Assembly (NCBI GenBank): GCA_030637065.1
Contig: DAOVVQ010000074.1
Span: forward strand, 1 to 13,848
Direction: 5' to 3'
DNA: 13,848 bases
Source of the DNA: Planctomycetota bacterium
GTDB taxonomy: Bacteria; Planctomycetota; Phycisphaerae; Sedimentisphaerales; Anaerohalosphaeraceae
Below are positions 6,075-13,503 of this stretch, piece after piece; position 1 is the first letter of the stretch, and every line of letters starts with the position of its first letter. The notes below the pieces were generated by a model. That model did no database searches, was not told the origin of the DNA, and saw only the letters and a list, made by a program, of their open reading frames with translations. Made by a program: the position numbers and the translations under genes.

Positions 6075-6533
6075 TCACCCGCCCGCCTTGAACCGGGCAT
6101 CGAGCTTAAAAAGTCGCTCTACGGGGGCGTTAAGCACATCTTCCAGCCCCAAATCAAGCTTTGCGGCAATCTCAGAGAGTATCCTGTCGATCTCGTCGGT
6201 ATTGGCGGCTATTATCGTAAACCAGATATTAAACCGCCCTTCCCGGAGGTAGCTGTGTGTTACCTCGACATAATCATTGAGCAGTTCGGAGGCTTCGTCG
6301 ACCTTGGGTTCGGGGACGCAAATTGCCGCTAAAGTACTGCTGTAGCCTAACTTACGCGAATCCAGGCTGGCACCTAATCGGCGGATCACGCCGGATCCGA
6401 GCAGGGCCTCGACCCGCTGCCAGAGCGTATCAACGTCGATGGCAAGCCTGTCAGCGATAATGTCATAAGGACGCTCGCTAAGGGGAAAATCGTCCTGAAG
6501 TTCGGTCAATATCCTGCGTTCAAGGTCATCCAT
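6075..6533 (-). CDS. Lrp-like siroheme decarboxylase subunit (AhbA/AhbB/NirD type)
   Basis: The 152-aa product has an N-terminal winged-helix region (about 3-55, with DFPLSERPYDIIADRL and GVIRRLGASL) and a C-terminal ferredoxin-like domain. In the latter, VTHSYLREGRFNIWFT (91-106) matches the V-T-H-N-Y-x-R...N-x-W-F-T signature of siroheme decarboxylases. The C-terminal FKLDARF pattern is also typical. Members of this family (AhbA/AhbB for heme by the siroheme route, NirDLGH for heme d1) remove the acetate carboxyls of siroheme. They resemble Lrp/AsnC regulators in fold and are often annotated as such. A and B subunits normally occur as a pair, but only one is in this window, so I give no symbol. 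ATG at 6533 is chosen because AGGA lies 9 nt upstream and the family starts with M-D-x-L-E/D-R. The ATG at 6542 sits too close to the AGGA. The gene stands alone between two intergenic regions with its own promoter. Confidence 0.85.
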   Translation of the reverse strand: MDDLERRILTELQDDFPLSERPYDIIADRLAIDVDTLWQRVEALLGSGVIRRLGASLDSRKLGYSSTLAAICVPEPKVDEASELLNDYVEVTHSYLREGRFNIWFTIIAANTDEIDRILSEIAAKLDLGLEDVLNAPVERLFKLDARFKAGG

Positions 6534-6583
6534 AGAGCACATTCCTGCAAAAAATGAAAATATTACAACCCAAAAGTCCGCTA

Positions 6584-6612
6584 ATGGTAGCAACCGGCTG
6601 GTAATCTGTCAA
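6584..6612 (-). promoter_or_regulatory. sigma70-type promoter of the siroheme-decarboxylase-like gene
   Basis: On the minus strand a perfect TTGACA (6607..6612) is followed after 17 bp by TACCAT (6584..6589), a four-of-six match to the -10 consensus. Transcription would start near 6577, about 44 nt before the ATG at 6533. The -35 box and spacing are strong, the -10 box is moderate. Confidence 0.6.
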
Positions 6613-6680
6613 GCCAGAGGCAAAACTCAGGCAAAAACGATATGTATATCTCAACCAGGCAGACTGGAGGGGGCTCGGCG

Positions 6681-6696
6681 TTCTCATTTGTGAGAA
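6681..6696. promoter_or_regulatory. 16-bp perfect palindrome, copy 2 (candidate operator)
   Basis: TTCTCATTTGTGAGAA has two perfectly complementary 6-base arms around TTTG. It lies between the end of the moaB/mogA-like gene and the promoter of the siroheme-decarboxylase-like gene, about 111 bp upstream of that gene's predicted start point. A near copy is upstream of nqrA. It has no U-tract, so a binding site for a dimeric regulator is the likelier reading than a terminator. Confidence 0.5.
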
Positions 6697-6699
6697 TTA

Positions 6700-6717
6700 C
6701 AAAAAAATATTTTTTTG
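6700..6717. repeat. AT-rich 18-bp perfect palindrome
   Basis: The stretch is C, seven A, TA, seven T, G: a perfect 18-bp palindrome that starts 4 bp beyond the TTCTCA palindrome and about 25 bp after the moaB/mogA-like stop. It could be intrinsically bent DNA or part of the 3' end of the Moco operon transcript. The stem has almost no GC, so I do not call it an intrinsic terminator. Confidence 0.35.
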
Positions 6718-6741
6718 CTCAAAACTTCTACCAGAGGGGCC

Positions 6742-7218
6742 TTAGTGTCCGCCGCCCTGCATCATTTTGACGGCGTGCGGCAGGACATCAAGGATTATCT
6801 CTAACGATTCGCTTACGCCCCTGGGGCTTCCGGGCAGATTGATCACGAGCGTTTGGTTGCGGACGGCGGCTATGCCTCGTGAAAGGATCGCAGACCTTAC
6901 CTTTTTGAGGCCCTCGGCCCTGATGGTTTCGCTGAGGCCTGGAACCATTCTGTCGCAGACGTCGCCGGTCGCCTCCGGTGTGACGTCGCGAGGCCCCAGG
7001 CCCGTCCCGCCGGTCGTCAGGACCAGTTCTACTTTGGCCTCATCGGCGAAATAGACGATCTCGTCGGCGATAGCGCCGCGATCATCGGCGACAATCGCTG
7101 TTTCGCACACCTCAAAGACGTCCGGCGGCAGCATTTCCGCGATCGTCGGACCGCTGACGTCCTGGCGCTCGCCCCTCTGGCAACTGTCGCTGACTGTAAG
7201 AATCGCTACCTTAATCAT
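6742..7218 (-). CDS. Molybdopterin adenylyltransferase-type protein (MoaB/MogA family)
   Basis: The 158-aa product is one MoaB/MogA domain. Proteins of this family activate molybdopterin by adenylation before MoeA inserts the metal. Motifs are ILTVSDS at the N-terminus (6-12), the phosphate-binding TTGGTGLGPRDVTPEAT (68-84) and NLPGSPRG (127-134). The C-terminus ends in Gly-Gly-Gly-His. MogA and MoaB cannot be told apart safely by eye, so no symbol is given. ATG at 7218 puts ILTVSDS at its normal place and overlaps the end of the MOSC gene by 8 bases. Upstream in-frame starts would only add residues encoded inside the MOSC gene. It is the last gene of the Moco run. Confidence 0.88.
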   Translation of the reverse strand: MIKVAILTVSDSCQRGERQDVSGPTIAEMLPPDVFEVCETAIVADDRGAIADEIVYFADEAKVELVLTTGGTGLGPRDVTPEATGDVCDRMVPGLSETIRAEGLKKVRSAILSRGIAAVRNQTLVINLPGSPRGVSESLEIILDVLPHAVKMMQGGGH

Positions 7219-7666
7219 TATCGCCAGGTACCTCCGCATTATCGCCAACTCTGATTTTGCCCGGGCTTATCACCTTGGCAAAGATGCCCTCCCGCGGCAT
7301 TACGCAGTCGCCGACCTGTTCGTAGATCTCGCATCGGCTGTGGCACTCTTTGCCTATCTGTGTGATCTCAAGCTCGACATTTTCGCCAATCCGCATTCTG
7401 CCGCCAATCGGTATTTCGACAAGGTCGATGCCCTCGGTTGTGATGTTCTCTGCGAAGTTGCCGGGGCCGACCTCTGCGCCCTTCGCGATCATCTTATCGA
7501 TTGATTCGACGCCCAGAAGGCTTATCTGCCGGTGCCAGTTGGCCGCGTGCGCATCGCCTACGATGCCGAAATCGACCTTCAACTCGGCCTCGGGGACGTT
7601 TACCTTTTTCGTACCCCGCTTTTTGGAAATCGAAATCGCTTTAATCCTGCCGTTTGTAGTCGCCAC
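7211..7666 (-). CDS. Stand-alone MOSC-domain protein
   Basis: The 151-aa product is a single MOSC domain of the small stand-alone type. The domain takes its name from the C-terminal domain of Moco sulfurase and is linked to sulfur carriage to metal centres. Typical segments are GIVGDAHAANWHRQISLL (34-51), FAENITTEG (71-79), IGGRMRIG (87-94), IGKECHSRCEIY (104-115) and GDCVMPREGIF (119-129). Cysteines C108, C112 and C121 are in the part where the family's conserved sulfur-carrying Cys is found. Similar proteins often lie next to or are fused with MogA/MoaB, as here, and may finish or deliver Moco. The start is GTG at 7666, since no ATG lies near and IKAISIS begins the domain; its ribosome-binding site is weak. 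It overlaps moaC by 26 bases, which implies translational coupling. Confidence 0.85.
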   Translation of the reverse strand: MATTNGRIKAISISKKRGTKKVNVPEAELKVDFGIVGDAHAANWHRQISLLGVESIDKMIAKGAEVGPGNFAENITTEGIDLVEIPIGGRMRIGENVELEITQIGKECHSRCEIYEQVGDCVMPREGIFAKVISPGKIRVGDNAEVPGDND

Positions 7667-8096
7667 TTTTGCCGCCCGCCTTTTCGATGAGTTTTACTTC
7701 AGTAATCGTCATGCCCTTGCCGGTATACTTCAGCATATCGTAAATGGTAAGGCACCCGGCTGAGGCGCCGGTCAAGGCCTCCATCTCGACGCCGGTCTTG
7801 CCGGAGGATTTGACGGTCACAGCGATCGTAACCGACTCGGTCTCCGGGTCCAGCTTAAAATCGACGTCGATACCCTCGATCAGGATCGGATGGCACATCG
7901 GGATTATCCCCGGCGTCGACTTAACCGCCCCAATGGCTGCGATCTTCGCGGTTGCCAACACATCGCCTTTGATCGACGCGCCTTTTTGAGCGACCTCGAA
8001 GGCCACTTCGCCCAGGACGATCGTCCCTTCGGCCCTGGCGGTCCTGACGGTTATATCCTTGCCGCTTACATCGACCATGCCTTTTGAATCCTGCAC
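7641..8096 (-). CDS. moaC: Cyclic pyranopterin monophosphate synthase MoaC
   Basis: MoaC turns the product of MoaA into cyclic pyranopterin monophosphate, the first stable intermediate of Moco synthesis. The 151-aa product has MVDVSGKDITVRTARA near the N-terminus, IPMCHPILIEGIDVDF (65-80), GVEMEALTGASAG (102-114) and TIYDMLK (117-123). The His of MCHP and the Asp and Lys of YDMLK are the catalytic residues known for the family. I chose GTG at 8096 because GGAGG, lying at the very end of moaA, is 9 nt upstream. Starting at the ATG at 8078 would remove residues normally present before MVDV and has no good ribosome-binding site. It starts 5 nt after the moaA stop. Confidence 0.93.
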   Translation of the reverse strand: MQDSKGMVDVSGKDITVRTARAEGTIVLGEVAFEVAQKGASIKGDVLATAKIAAIGAVKSTPGIIPMCHPILIEGIDVDFKLDPETESVTIAVTVKSSGKTGVEMEALTGASAGCLTIYDMLKYTGKGMTITEVKLIEKAGGKSGDYKRQD

Positions 8097-8101
8097 TGGT
8101 T

Positions 8102-9055
8102 TCAGCCTCCAATATTCCACATGGAAAACTCCTCGCCGGACGAGGTCAGCTTCGTAAAGTCGCCCTTTTCCGAGAGTATCTTTTTCATAAGCTCTTTTAT
8201 TTTGCCGTCGCCGCAACCGCTTCTGATCAACGACTTGATATCATAATGGTGCGACGAATACAGGCACGGTTTGATCATGCCGTCGCTGGTGAGCCTTAGC
8301 CGGTTGCACGACTGACAGAAGATCGAGCTTCTGCCGCTGATAAAGCCCACGGTCCCAGCGGCGTTTTTTATCCTGAGGTTCACCGCGGGCCCGTTAGAGT
8401 CGCCGTCAACCGTTGGCGAGAGGGCGCCGAATTTATCTTCGATAGCCTTTCGCACCTGACTGTTGGGGATAAAATCGCTCGCCGGGCGGGTATGGCGGTT
8501 CGTGGGACAGTATTCGATAAACCGTACCGAAACCGGCAGATGAATGCTTAATTTCGCCAGCGCGGGGATCTGCGATTCGTTTACGCCTTTTAGTATTACC
8601 GAGTTGATCTTAACCGGCGCAAGGCCCACCTGGATCGCCTTGTGGATCCCCTGCGTTACCTTTTCCAGCAGGTCGAAACCGGTGATGTCGCGGTAGTTTC
8701 CCTTTTGAGCGGAATCGACACTGATGTTTATCCGTTTCAGGCCGGCGGCCTTAAGCTCTTCGGCCATCTCATCGAGCAGCACGCCGTTGGTGGTCAGCGT
8801 AAGCTCGTTTATGTCATCGATCGCAACGAGCTTTCGCACCAATTGCGAGATATTCCTTCGCACTAACGGCTCGCCGCCTGTCAGCCGGACCTTGCGTATG
8901 CCGCATTCGCCGAAGAGGCGTACTATCCGCTCGATCTCCTCGAAGCGAAGGACCTCGCTGCGGCTGATGAAACTGCACTCCTGCATCCCGTAGCAATAGA
9001 TGCACCGCAGATTGCACCGGTCCGTAACTGAAACTCTCAGATAATCAATCGCCAT
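8102..9055 (-). CDS. moaA: GTP 3',8-cyclase MoaA (radical SAM)
   Basis: MoaA catalyses the radical SAM rearrangement of GTP that opens Moco biosynthesis. The 317-aa product has the N-terminal cluster motif C14-x3-C18-x2-C21 (TDRCNLRCIYC) and the SAM-binding GGEP (60-63). The second, C-terminal [4Fe-4S] site is C247-x2-C250-x13-C264. The protein ends in Gly-Gly (NIGG), needed for cooperation with MoaC. It begins at DYLRVSVTD, about ten residues shorter than many MoaA proteins, which start with a stretch like D-x-F/G-R. GAAGG lies 11 nt before the ATG, so the start is reasonable. It follows moeA by 28 nt. Confidence 0.96.
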   Translation of the reverse strand: MAIDYLRVSVTDRCNLRCIYCYGMQECSFISRSEVLRFEEIERIVRLFGECGIRKVRLTGGEPLVRRNISQLVRKLVAIDDINELTLTTNGVLLDEMAEELKAAGLKRINISVDSAQKGNYRDITGFDLLEKVTQGIHKAIQVGLAPVKINSVILKGVNESQIPALAKLSIHLPVSVRFIEYCPTNRHTRPASDFIPNSQVRKAIEDKFGALSPTVDGDSNGPAVNLRIKNAAGTVGFISGRSSIFCQSCNRLRLTSDGMIKPCLYSSHHYDIKSLIRSGCGDGKIKELMKKILSEKGDFTKLTSSGEEFSMWNIGG

Positions 9056-9083
9056 TAAATATTTATCCTTCAGCTATACATGC

Positions 9084-10259
9084 TCAGATGAGTCTTACCC
9101 GAACCATCTGTCCCTTTTCAATTTCAGCCACGCCTACATCAATACCCAATATGCCGTCGGCGCGACACAGCGCATTTATATGTGCCGAACCGTGATACTC
9201 GACGGGCTTGATCGTTCCCTTGCCGGTTATCGACACGGGCAGACACAGCTTCCTTTCCGTCTTCTTCCTCTTGACCGTTTCCTCGAGCGGAGCGGTAATC
9301 TCGTCGGTAACATAATCACAGCCCATCATCTTATACAGAAATGGTCTGACGAGAAGCTCGAAATGGATAAATGTCGATACCGGATTGCCGGCGAGACCGA
9401 AGCAGAATACCTCGTCACTGACTCCGAAGATCGTCGGCCTGCCGGGTTTGACGGCGATCTTTTCCAACAAGAGCCGTATTCCGTTTTGTTTCAGTATGCC
9501 CGGCACCAGGTCAAAATCGCCTACCGAAACTCCGCCCGAGACTACGATGACGTCGTTTTCGGCTATCGCCTTTTTGAACACGCTGTCGATCGCCTCATCC
9601 GTATCCTTGGCGATGCCGTAATTGGTCGCGATCGCGCCGATCCTTTGGGCCTGTGCGGCAAGTTGATAGCTGTTGCTGTTTCTTATCTGCGAAGGGCCGG
9701 GGACGGATGCGGCGTCAACCAGTTCATTACCTGTTGAAATGACGCCGACCTTCGGAAGTTTCGCCACCAGTGGTTCGGAACATCCGACCGAAGCCAGGAC
9801 CGCGATATGCTGGGGCTTTAATATCTCGCCTTTTTTGAGTACGACGTCGCCGGCCTTGACATCTTCGCCCTTGAAGCAAATGTTGCCCTTGGTCTTTTCG
9901 CCGACAAAGCGGATCGTCTCATCCGCCAACGTCTCGACATATTCCTTCATTATCACGCAATCGGCGCCTTCGGGTACAACGCCGCCGGTCATGATCTTTG
10001 CCGACTGGCCCGGGCCGATGGTTTTGGTGGGCAATGCCCCGGCTGGCAGCGTCTCGATTACGGTAAGGGCGCTATCGAGATCGGCCCGCCGACAGGCGAA
10101 ACCGTCCATGGCCGACTTATTGAAGGGGGGCATATCGATATCGGATCTGACATCCTCAGCCAGGACTCGCCCGGCTGAGGCGTCGATCTTGACACGCTCG
10201 GCGCCAAGCGGCCTCGCCGAATCCAGAATTATCTTAAGTGCATCTTCAAACGACAGCAT
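9084..10259 (-). CDS. moeA: Molybdopterin molybdenumtransferase MoeA
   Basis: MoeA inserts molybdate (or tungstate in paralogues) into adenylylated molybdopterin made by the MogA/MoaB-type partner. The 391-aa product has the usual order: PPFNKSAMDGFA (44-55), KIMTGGVVPEGADCVIM (88-104), GDVVLKKGEIL (137-147), STGNEL (175-180), SGGVSVGDFD (241-250) and GLAGNPVS (288-295), then the small C-terminal beta domain. ATG at 10259 has GGGA upstream and fits the family start. A 70-nt gap separates it from the methyltransferase gene. I see no convincing promoter there. Whether it prefers Mo or W cannot be told from sequence by eye. Confidence 0.95.
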   Translation of the reverse strand: MLSFEDALKIILDSARPLGAERVKIDASAGRVLAEDVRSDIDMPPFNKSAMDGFACRRADLDSALTVIETLPAGALPTKTIGPGQSAKIMTGGVVPEGADCVIMKEYVETLADETIRFVGEKTKGNICFKGEDVKAGDVVLKKGEILKPQHIAVLASVGCSEPLVAKLPKVGVISTGNELVDAASVPGPSQIRNSNSYQLAAQAQRIGAIATNYGIAKDTDEAIDSVFKKAIAENDVIVVSGGVSVGDFDLVPGILKQNGIRLLLEKIAVKPGRPTIFGVSDEVFCFGLAGNPVSTFIHFELLVRPFLYKMMGCDYVTDEITAPLEETVKRKKTERKLCLPVSITGKGTIKPVEYHGSAHINALCRADGILGIDVGVAEIEKGQMVRVRLI

Positions 10260-10329
10260 CTTATATCCCGTTAAATATTCCCAAAAGTCAACTTACCTGT
10301 ACCACAACTGTCCGACAAATTCAAGCAAT

Positions 10330-11313
10330 TTACGGTTTCACCGCCGTTATCCATGCGCATCCGATCTCCTCGCAGCTTGACACGAGCCGGGCATCCTTAA
10401 AACCCGCCTTGCCGATCACGTCGAGCAATTCGGCCTGCGACCAGGCGCCTACCATTATATTAAATAGTGCCGGGATCAGCGGGCCGGTCTTTTCGTCATT
10501 CATCAGGAATTCCTGCACGACCAGCAGGCCACCGCCCTCCGCACCCCCCGCTGTCATCGAATCATAGGCCTTGCCGAGTTTCATGTCCGAGTTGCTGATC
10601 GGGCCGTGAAGAATATTCGACAGCAGGACCACATCGTTGCCTTCGCCAAAGCTGTCGGTGTCCCAGTTGCCTTCGGTCACGCTGACTCTGTCAGCCATGC
10701 CCTCTCGCGCTATCACCTCCCTGGCAATCGCGATCGTCTCGGGCAGATCAAATACCGTCGCTGTCAGCTCCGGATACCGTTTGCACGCCGCGATCGAATA
10801 GCTGCCGGGTCCGCCGCCTACATCCATGAGCTTTTTCCTGCCGGATAAGTCGATGCAGTCGGCAAATATGCGTCCGCGACCGCCGGCGGCAAGGTTGTCC
10901 ATGCCTATGATGAAGTTTCTGTGCTCAACAGATGGGTCTTCGGGCTTTGGCTCGACAAAAATCCCTTTTTCAAACTCATCCCAGAGTTTGCGGACCGAAT
11001 CGCTGTGAGCGATAATATCGCCCTGAAAAAGTTCGCCGCCCCGGACAAGATACTTTTGCCCGATCTCACTGTTTCGGTATTTGTCTTCGCTCTTTTTCAG
11101 CAGTTCCATCGCCACACAGGCGATCAGCAGCTTCTCTGTCGCCTCCGTCTTAGTACCGCAGCTTTGGGACAACTGCTCCAACGTCATCTCGCCACCGGCA
11201 AGTGCGGTAAAAATACCCATCTTATTGGTTAGCCCCAATACCATGGCTTCTCGATACGCCCAGCCGAGATCATGCAGCCTCGTAATTTCACTATCGCCGT
11301 GATAAGTCTTCAT
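10330..11313 (-). CDS. SAM-dependent O-methyltransferase with dimerisation domain, substrate unknown
   Basis: The 327-aa product has an N-terminal winged-helix dimerisation domain (about 10-95, with GLTNKMGIFTALAGGEMTLEQLS) and a C-terminal class I methyltransferase domain. The SAM-binding motif is LMDVGGGPGSYS (162-173), followed by the acidic VFDLP (187-191). A NILHGPISNSD stretch (233-243) sits where O-methyltransferases of the hydroxyindole/hydroxyneurosporene type have their catalytic His. Such enzymes methylate hydroxyl groups of small aromatic or isoprenoid molecules. Its place between mnmA (27 nt away) and moeA (70 nt) does not match any standard Moco step. The ATG at 11313 has AGGAAGGAAA upstream. 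I can name the family but not the substrate. Confidence 0.8.
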   Translation of the reverse strand: MKTYHGDSEITRLHDLGWAYREAMVLGLTNKMGIFTALAGGEMTLEQLSQSCGTKTEATEKLLIACVAMELLKKSEDKYRNSEIGQKYLVRGGELFQGDIIAHSDSVRKLWDEFEKGIFVEPKPEDPSVEHRNFIIGMDNLAAGGRGRIFADCIDLSGRKKLMDVGGGPGSYSIAACKRYPELTATVFDLPETIAIAREVIAREGMADRVSVTEGNWDTDSFGEGNDVVLLSNILHGPISNSDMKLGKAYDSMTAGGAEGGGLLVVQEFLMNDEKTGPLIPALFNIMVGAWSQAELLDVIGKAGFKDARLVSSCEEIGCAWITAVKP

Positions 11314-11340
11314 AGGTCGCCGTTTCCTTCCTGCATAATG

Positions 11341-12456
11341 CTATTGAACGATCGTTCCCCCGGCAACGACGTTGTCATCGTCGTCATAGAGAACCAGCTT
11401 CTGGCCCGGACAGGGTGCGAACTGAGGCTGGTCAAATCTGACGGTAACGCTTGTCTGCCCGGCCTCGATGATGCTGCACTTAGAGCCCTTGCCGTAAGAG
11501 CGGATCTTACCATAAAGCCCGGCTCCCGCCCGAAATTCCTCCGGTATCATAATATTTATCTCGCCGGCGCTTACGTCCGCAGCGACCACTTCCTCGCGTT
11601 TGCCTAATGCGATTAAGTTGTTCGCTGGATCGATCCTGCCGACATAGAGCGGCTCGCCGCCGGCGAAACCGACGCCCCTCCGCTGACCGATCGTATAATG
11701 GGCCACGCCCTTGTGCCTGCCGATCTCATTGCCCTGCATATCGGTAATGACGCCGTCGCCTGCCTCGTCTGCCTCGGCAAGAACCTCGCGATAGTCGCCC
11801 TCGCCGGCAAAGCACAACTCCATACTCTCTTCCTTATCGGCAACGCTTAAGCCGATCTCGACGGCGATCGCCCGGATCTGCTGCTTTGAATAGTCACCAA
11901 GCGGCAGGATGAACTTCTCAAGCCGACCTGCATCGATACCGTACAGAAAATAGCTCTGGTCCTTGGCCGGATCCTTGGCCCTCGCAAGCCGCGCCTTACC
12001 GCCGTTTTTAACTACCCTGGCATAATGACCCGTTGCAAGGAGATTGACCCCGAACGACGCTTCGACAAAATCCCACAGCCGCGAAAACTTCAGCAGCGTA
12101 TTACAGTCCACACAGGGGTTCGGCGTCTTACCGGCGGCATAATCCCGGCGAAACGGGGCGATTATCAGATTCTCGAACGCGGCTGTGACGTCGACAAAGT
12201 AGTGTGCGATCCCCAGATCGTTGCAGACAAACGCGGCATCGGCCCCGCAGCATCCGCTTTTGCCCGTGCCGCAGACGGGAATCTTCATCGTTATCCCCAA
12301 CACATCCCAGCCGTCGGCCTTGAGCAGGTGCGCCGCAACCGAACTGTCAACCCCGCCGCTCATCAGGACCGCTATCTGCCTGGAACGATCCCGCGCAGGC
12401 GCCCACGCAGAGAAACTGGGCTCAAGCAGCTTGAATTGGTTTATCCCACCCGACAT
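11341..12456 (-). CDS. mnmA: tRNA 2-thiouridylase MnmA
   Basis: MnmA thiolates U34 of Lys, Glu and Gln tRNAs using ATP and a relayed persulfide. The 371-aa product has the PP-loop SGGVDSS (33-39), GCCGADA (68-74) and NPCVDCN (113-119) with the first catalytic Cys (C115). TGHYAR (142-147), KDQSYFLY (165-172), SMELCFAGEG (211-220) with the second catalytic Cys (C215), and IGQRRGVGF follow, with a C-terminal beta domain. Around C215 the usual D-S-x-x-I/L-C-F is E-S-M-E-L-C-F. There is an N-terminal tail of about 25 residues before the PP-loop strand. The ribosome-binding site (AAGAG, 11 nt) is weak. It starts 12 nt after cysK. A TusA domain at the right edge of the window belongs to the same sulfur-relay theme. 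Confidence 0.92.
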   Translation of the reverse strand: MSGGINQFKLLEPSFSAWAPARDRSRQIAVLMSGGVDSSVAAHLLKADGWDVLGITMKIPVCGTGKSGCCGADAAFVCNDLGIAHYFVDVTAAFENLIIAPFRRDYAAGKTPNPCVDCNTLLKFSRLWDFVEASFGVNLLATGHYARVVKNGGKARLARAKDPAKDQSYFLYGIDAGRLEKFILPLGDYSKQQIRAIAVEIGLSVADKEESMELCFAGEGDYREVLAEADEAGDGVITDMQGNEIGRHKGVAHYTIGQRRGVGFAGGEPLYVGRIDPANNLIALGKREEVVAADVSAGEINIMIPEEFRAGAGLYGKIRSYGKGSKCSIIEAGQTSVTVRFDQPQFAPCPGQKLVLYDDDDNVVAGGTIVQ

Positions 12457-12468
12457 AATTCGGCACTC

Positions 12469-13389
12469 TTAAAAGAACAGGTCAGTACTCAAGTATCTTT
12501 CCGCCGTATCCGGCAGCACGGTTACGATCAGCTTTTCGGCGTTTTCCGGACGCATGGCGACCTTTACCGCTGCTGCGACGGCGGCACCGGAGGATATCCC
12601 GGCCAGGATGCCCTCTTCTTTCGCAAGCCGCCGGGTCATCTCGAACGATTCTTCGTCGCCGATCTGCACGATTTCGTCAATAACGTTCGTGTCCATGACG
12701 TCAGGTATGAACCCGGCCCCGATCCCCTGGATCATGTGCGGCCCGGCATTGCCGCCGGAGAGCACCGGCGAAGACTCAGGCTCAACAGCGATGATCTGCA
12801 CGGAGGCCTTTCGTTCCTTTAGCATGGCGCCGACACCGCTTATCGTTCCGCCTGTCCCGACGCCGGCGACGAAAATATCCACGCTGCCATCGGTATCGGT
12901 CCATATCTCCTGGGCCGTCGCCTCGCGATGTACCTGCGGATTCGCCGGATTTTTGAACTGCTGCGGCATGAAGGCGTTGTCGTTTTCGCTGAGTATCTGC
13001 TCGGCCTCTTCAACGGCGCCGATCATGCCCTTCTCCGCCGGCGTCAGGACGAGCCTTGCGCCTAACAGCTCCAGCATCTTGCGACGCTCGATCGTCATCG
13101 ATTCCGGCATCGTCAGGACCAGCTCGTAACCCCGGGCAGCGGCAACCCATGCCAGAGCGATACCCGTATTGCCGCTGGTCGGCTCGACGATCATCATGCC
13201 GGGCTTAAGTTTGCCCTCACGCTCGGCAGCCAATACCATACTGACACCGATGCGGTCCTTAACGCTGCTGGCCGGGTTGAAAAACTCCAGCTTACCGGCA
13301 ACCTTGCCCACGCAACCATCGCTTACCCGGTTTAGCCACAAAAGCGGCGTATGACCTACCAACTCCGTCATGTCACTGGCAATATTCAT
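12469..13389 (-). CDS. cysK: Cysteine synthase (O-acetylserine sulfhydrylase)
   Basis: This is a PLP enzyme of fold type II that makes cysteine from O-acetylserine and sulfide. The 306-aa product has NPASSVKDRIG (38-48) with the PLP lysine K44, the substrate loop EPTSGNTGIALAW (69-81), the phosphate loop GVGTGGTISG (176-185) and SSGAAVAAA. The C-terminal PDTAERYLST pattern is typical of CysK/CysM. Length and motifs are normal. CysK and CysM are not separable with certainty by eye; the S-S-V-K-D-R and P-D-T-A-E-R-Y-L-S-T patterns favour CysK. ATG at 13389 has GAGG 9-10 nt upstream. The 148-bp gap before it holds several inverted repeats, listed separately, which may control it. Confidence 0.93.
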   Translation of the reverse strand: MNIASDMTELVGHTPLLWLNRVSDGCVGKVAGKLEFFNPASSVKDRIGVSMVLAAEREGKLKPGMMIVEPTSGNTGIALAWVAAARGYELVLTMPESMTIERRKMLELLGARLVLTPAEKGMIGAVEEAEQILSENDNAFMPQQFKNPANPQVHREATAQEIWTDTDGSVDIFVAGVGTGGTISGVGAMLKERKASVQIIAVEPESSPVLSGGNAGPHMIQGIGAGFIPDVMDTNVIDEIVQIGDEESFEMTRRLAKEEGILAGISSGAAVAAAVKVAMRPENAEKLIVTVLPDTAERYLSTDLFF

Positions 13390-13463
13390 ATCCGATACCT
13401 CACAAAATCCCTGTCTATTTACACTTGAGACCTCTGAAAAACTATGACACCCTTGCTATGGTC

Positions 13464-13486
13464 GTTGTTTTTGGAACAAAAACAAC
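13464..13486. repeat. Perfect inverted repeat, 10-bp arms, 3-base loop, upstream of cysK
   Basis: Arms GTTGTTTTTG (13464..13473) and CAAAAACAAC (13477..13486) are perfect complements around GAA. It lies 74 bp before the cysK ATG and 51 bp after the stop of the TusA-domain gene. It could be an RNA hairpin acting as a weak terminator or attenuator, or an operator for a sulfur regulator. Neither strand has a following T-tract, so a standard terminator is not supported. Confidence 0.5.
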
Positions 13487-13503
13487 CCTGGCATCGGGAT
13501 ATA

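Noticed and set aside
6075..6533. Calling this simply an Lrp/AsnC transcription regulator
   Set aside because: The V-T-H-S-Y-x-R and N-x-W-F-T pattern is that of siroheme decarboxylases. A regulatory role is kept only as an alternative.
7641..8216. Extending moaC to the far upstream start at 8216
   Set aside because: The added residues are encoded inside moaA and do not resemble MoaC. The GTG at 8096 with GGAGG fits better.
13464..13486. Calling the 10-bp inverted repeat an intrinsic terminator
   Set aside because: The stem is AT-rich and is not followed by a T-tract on either strand.
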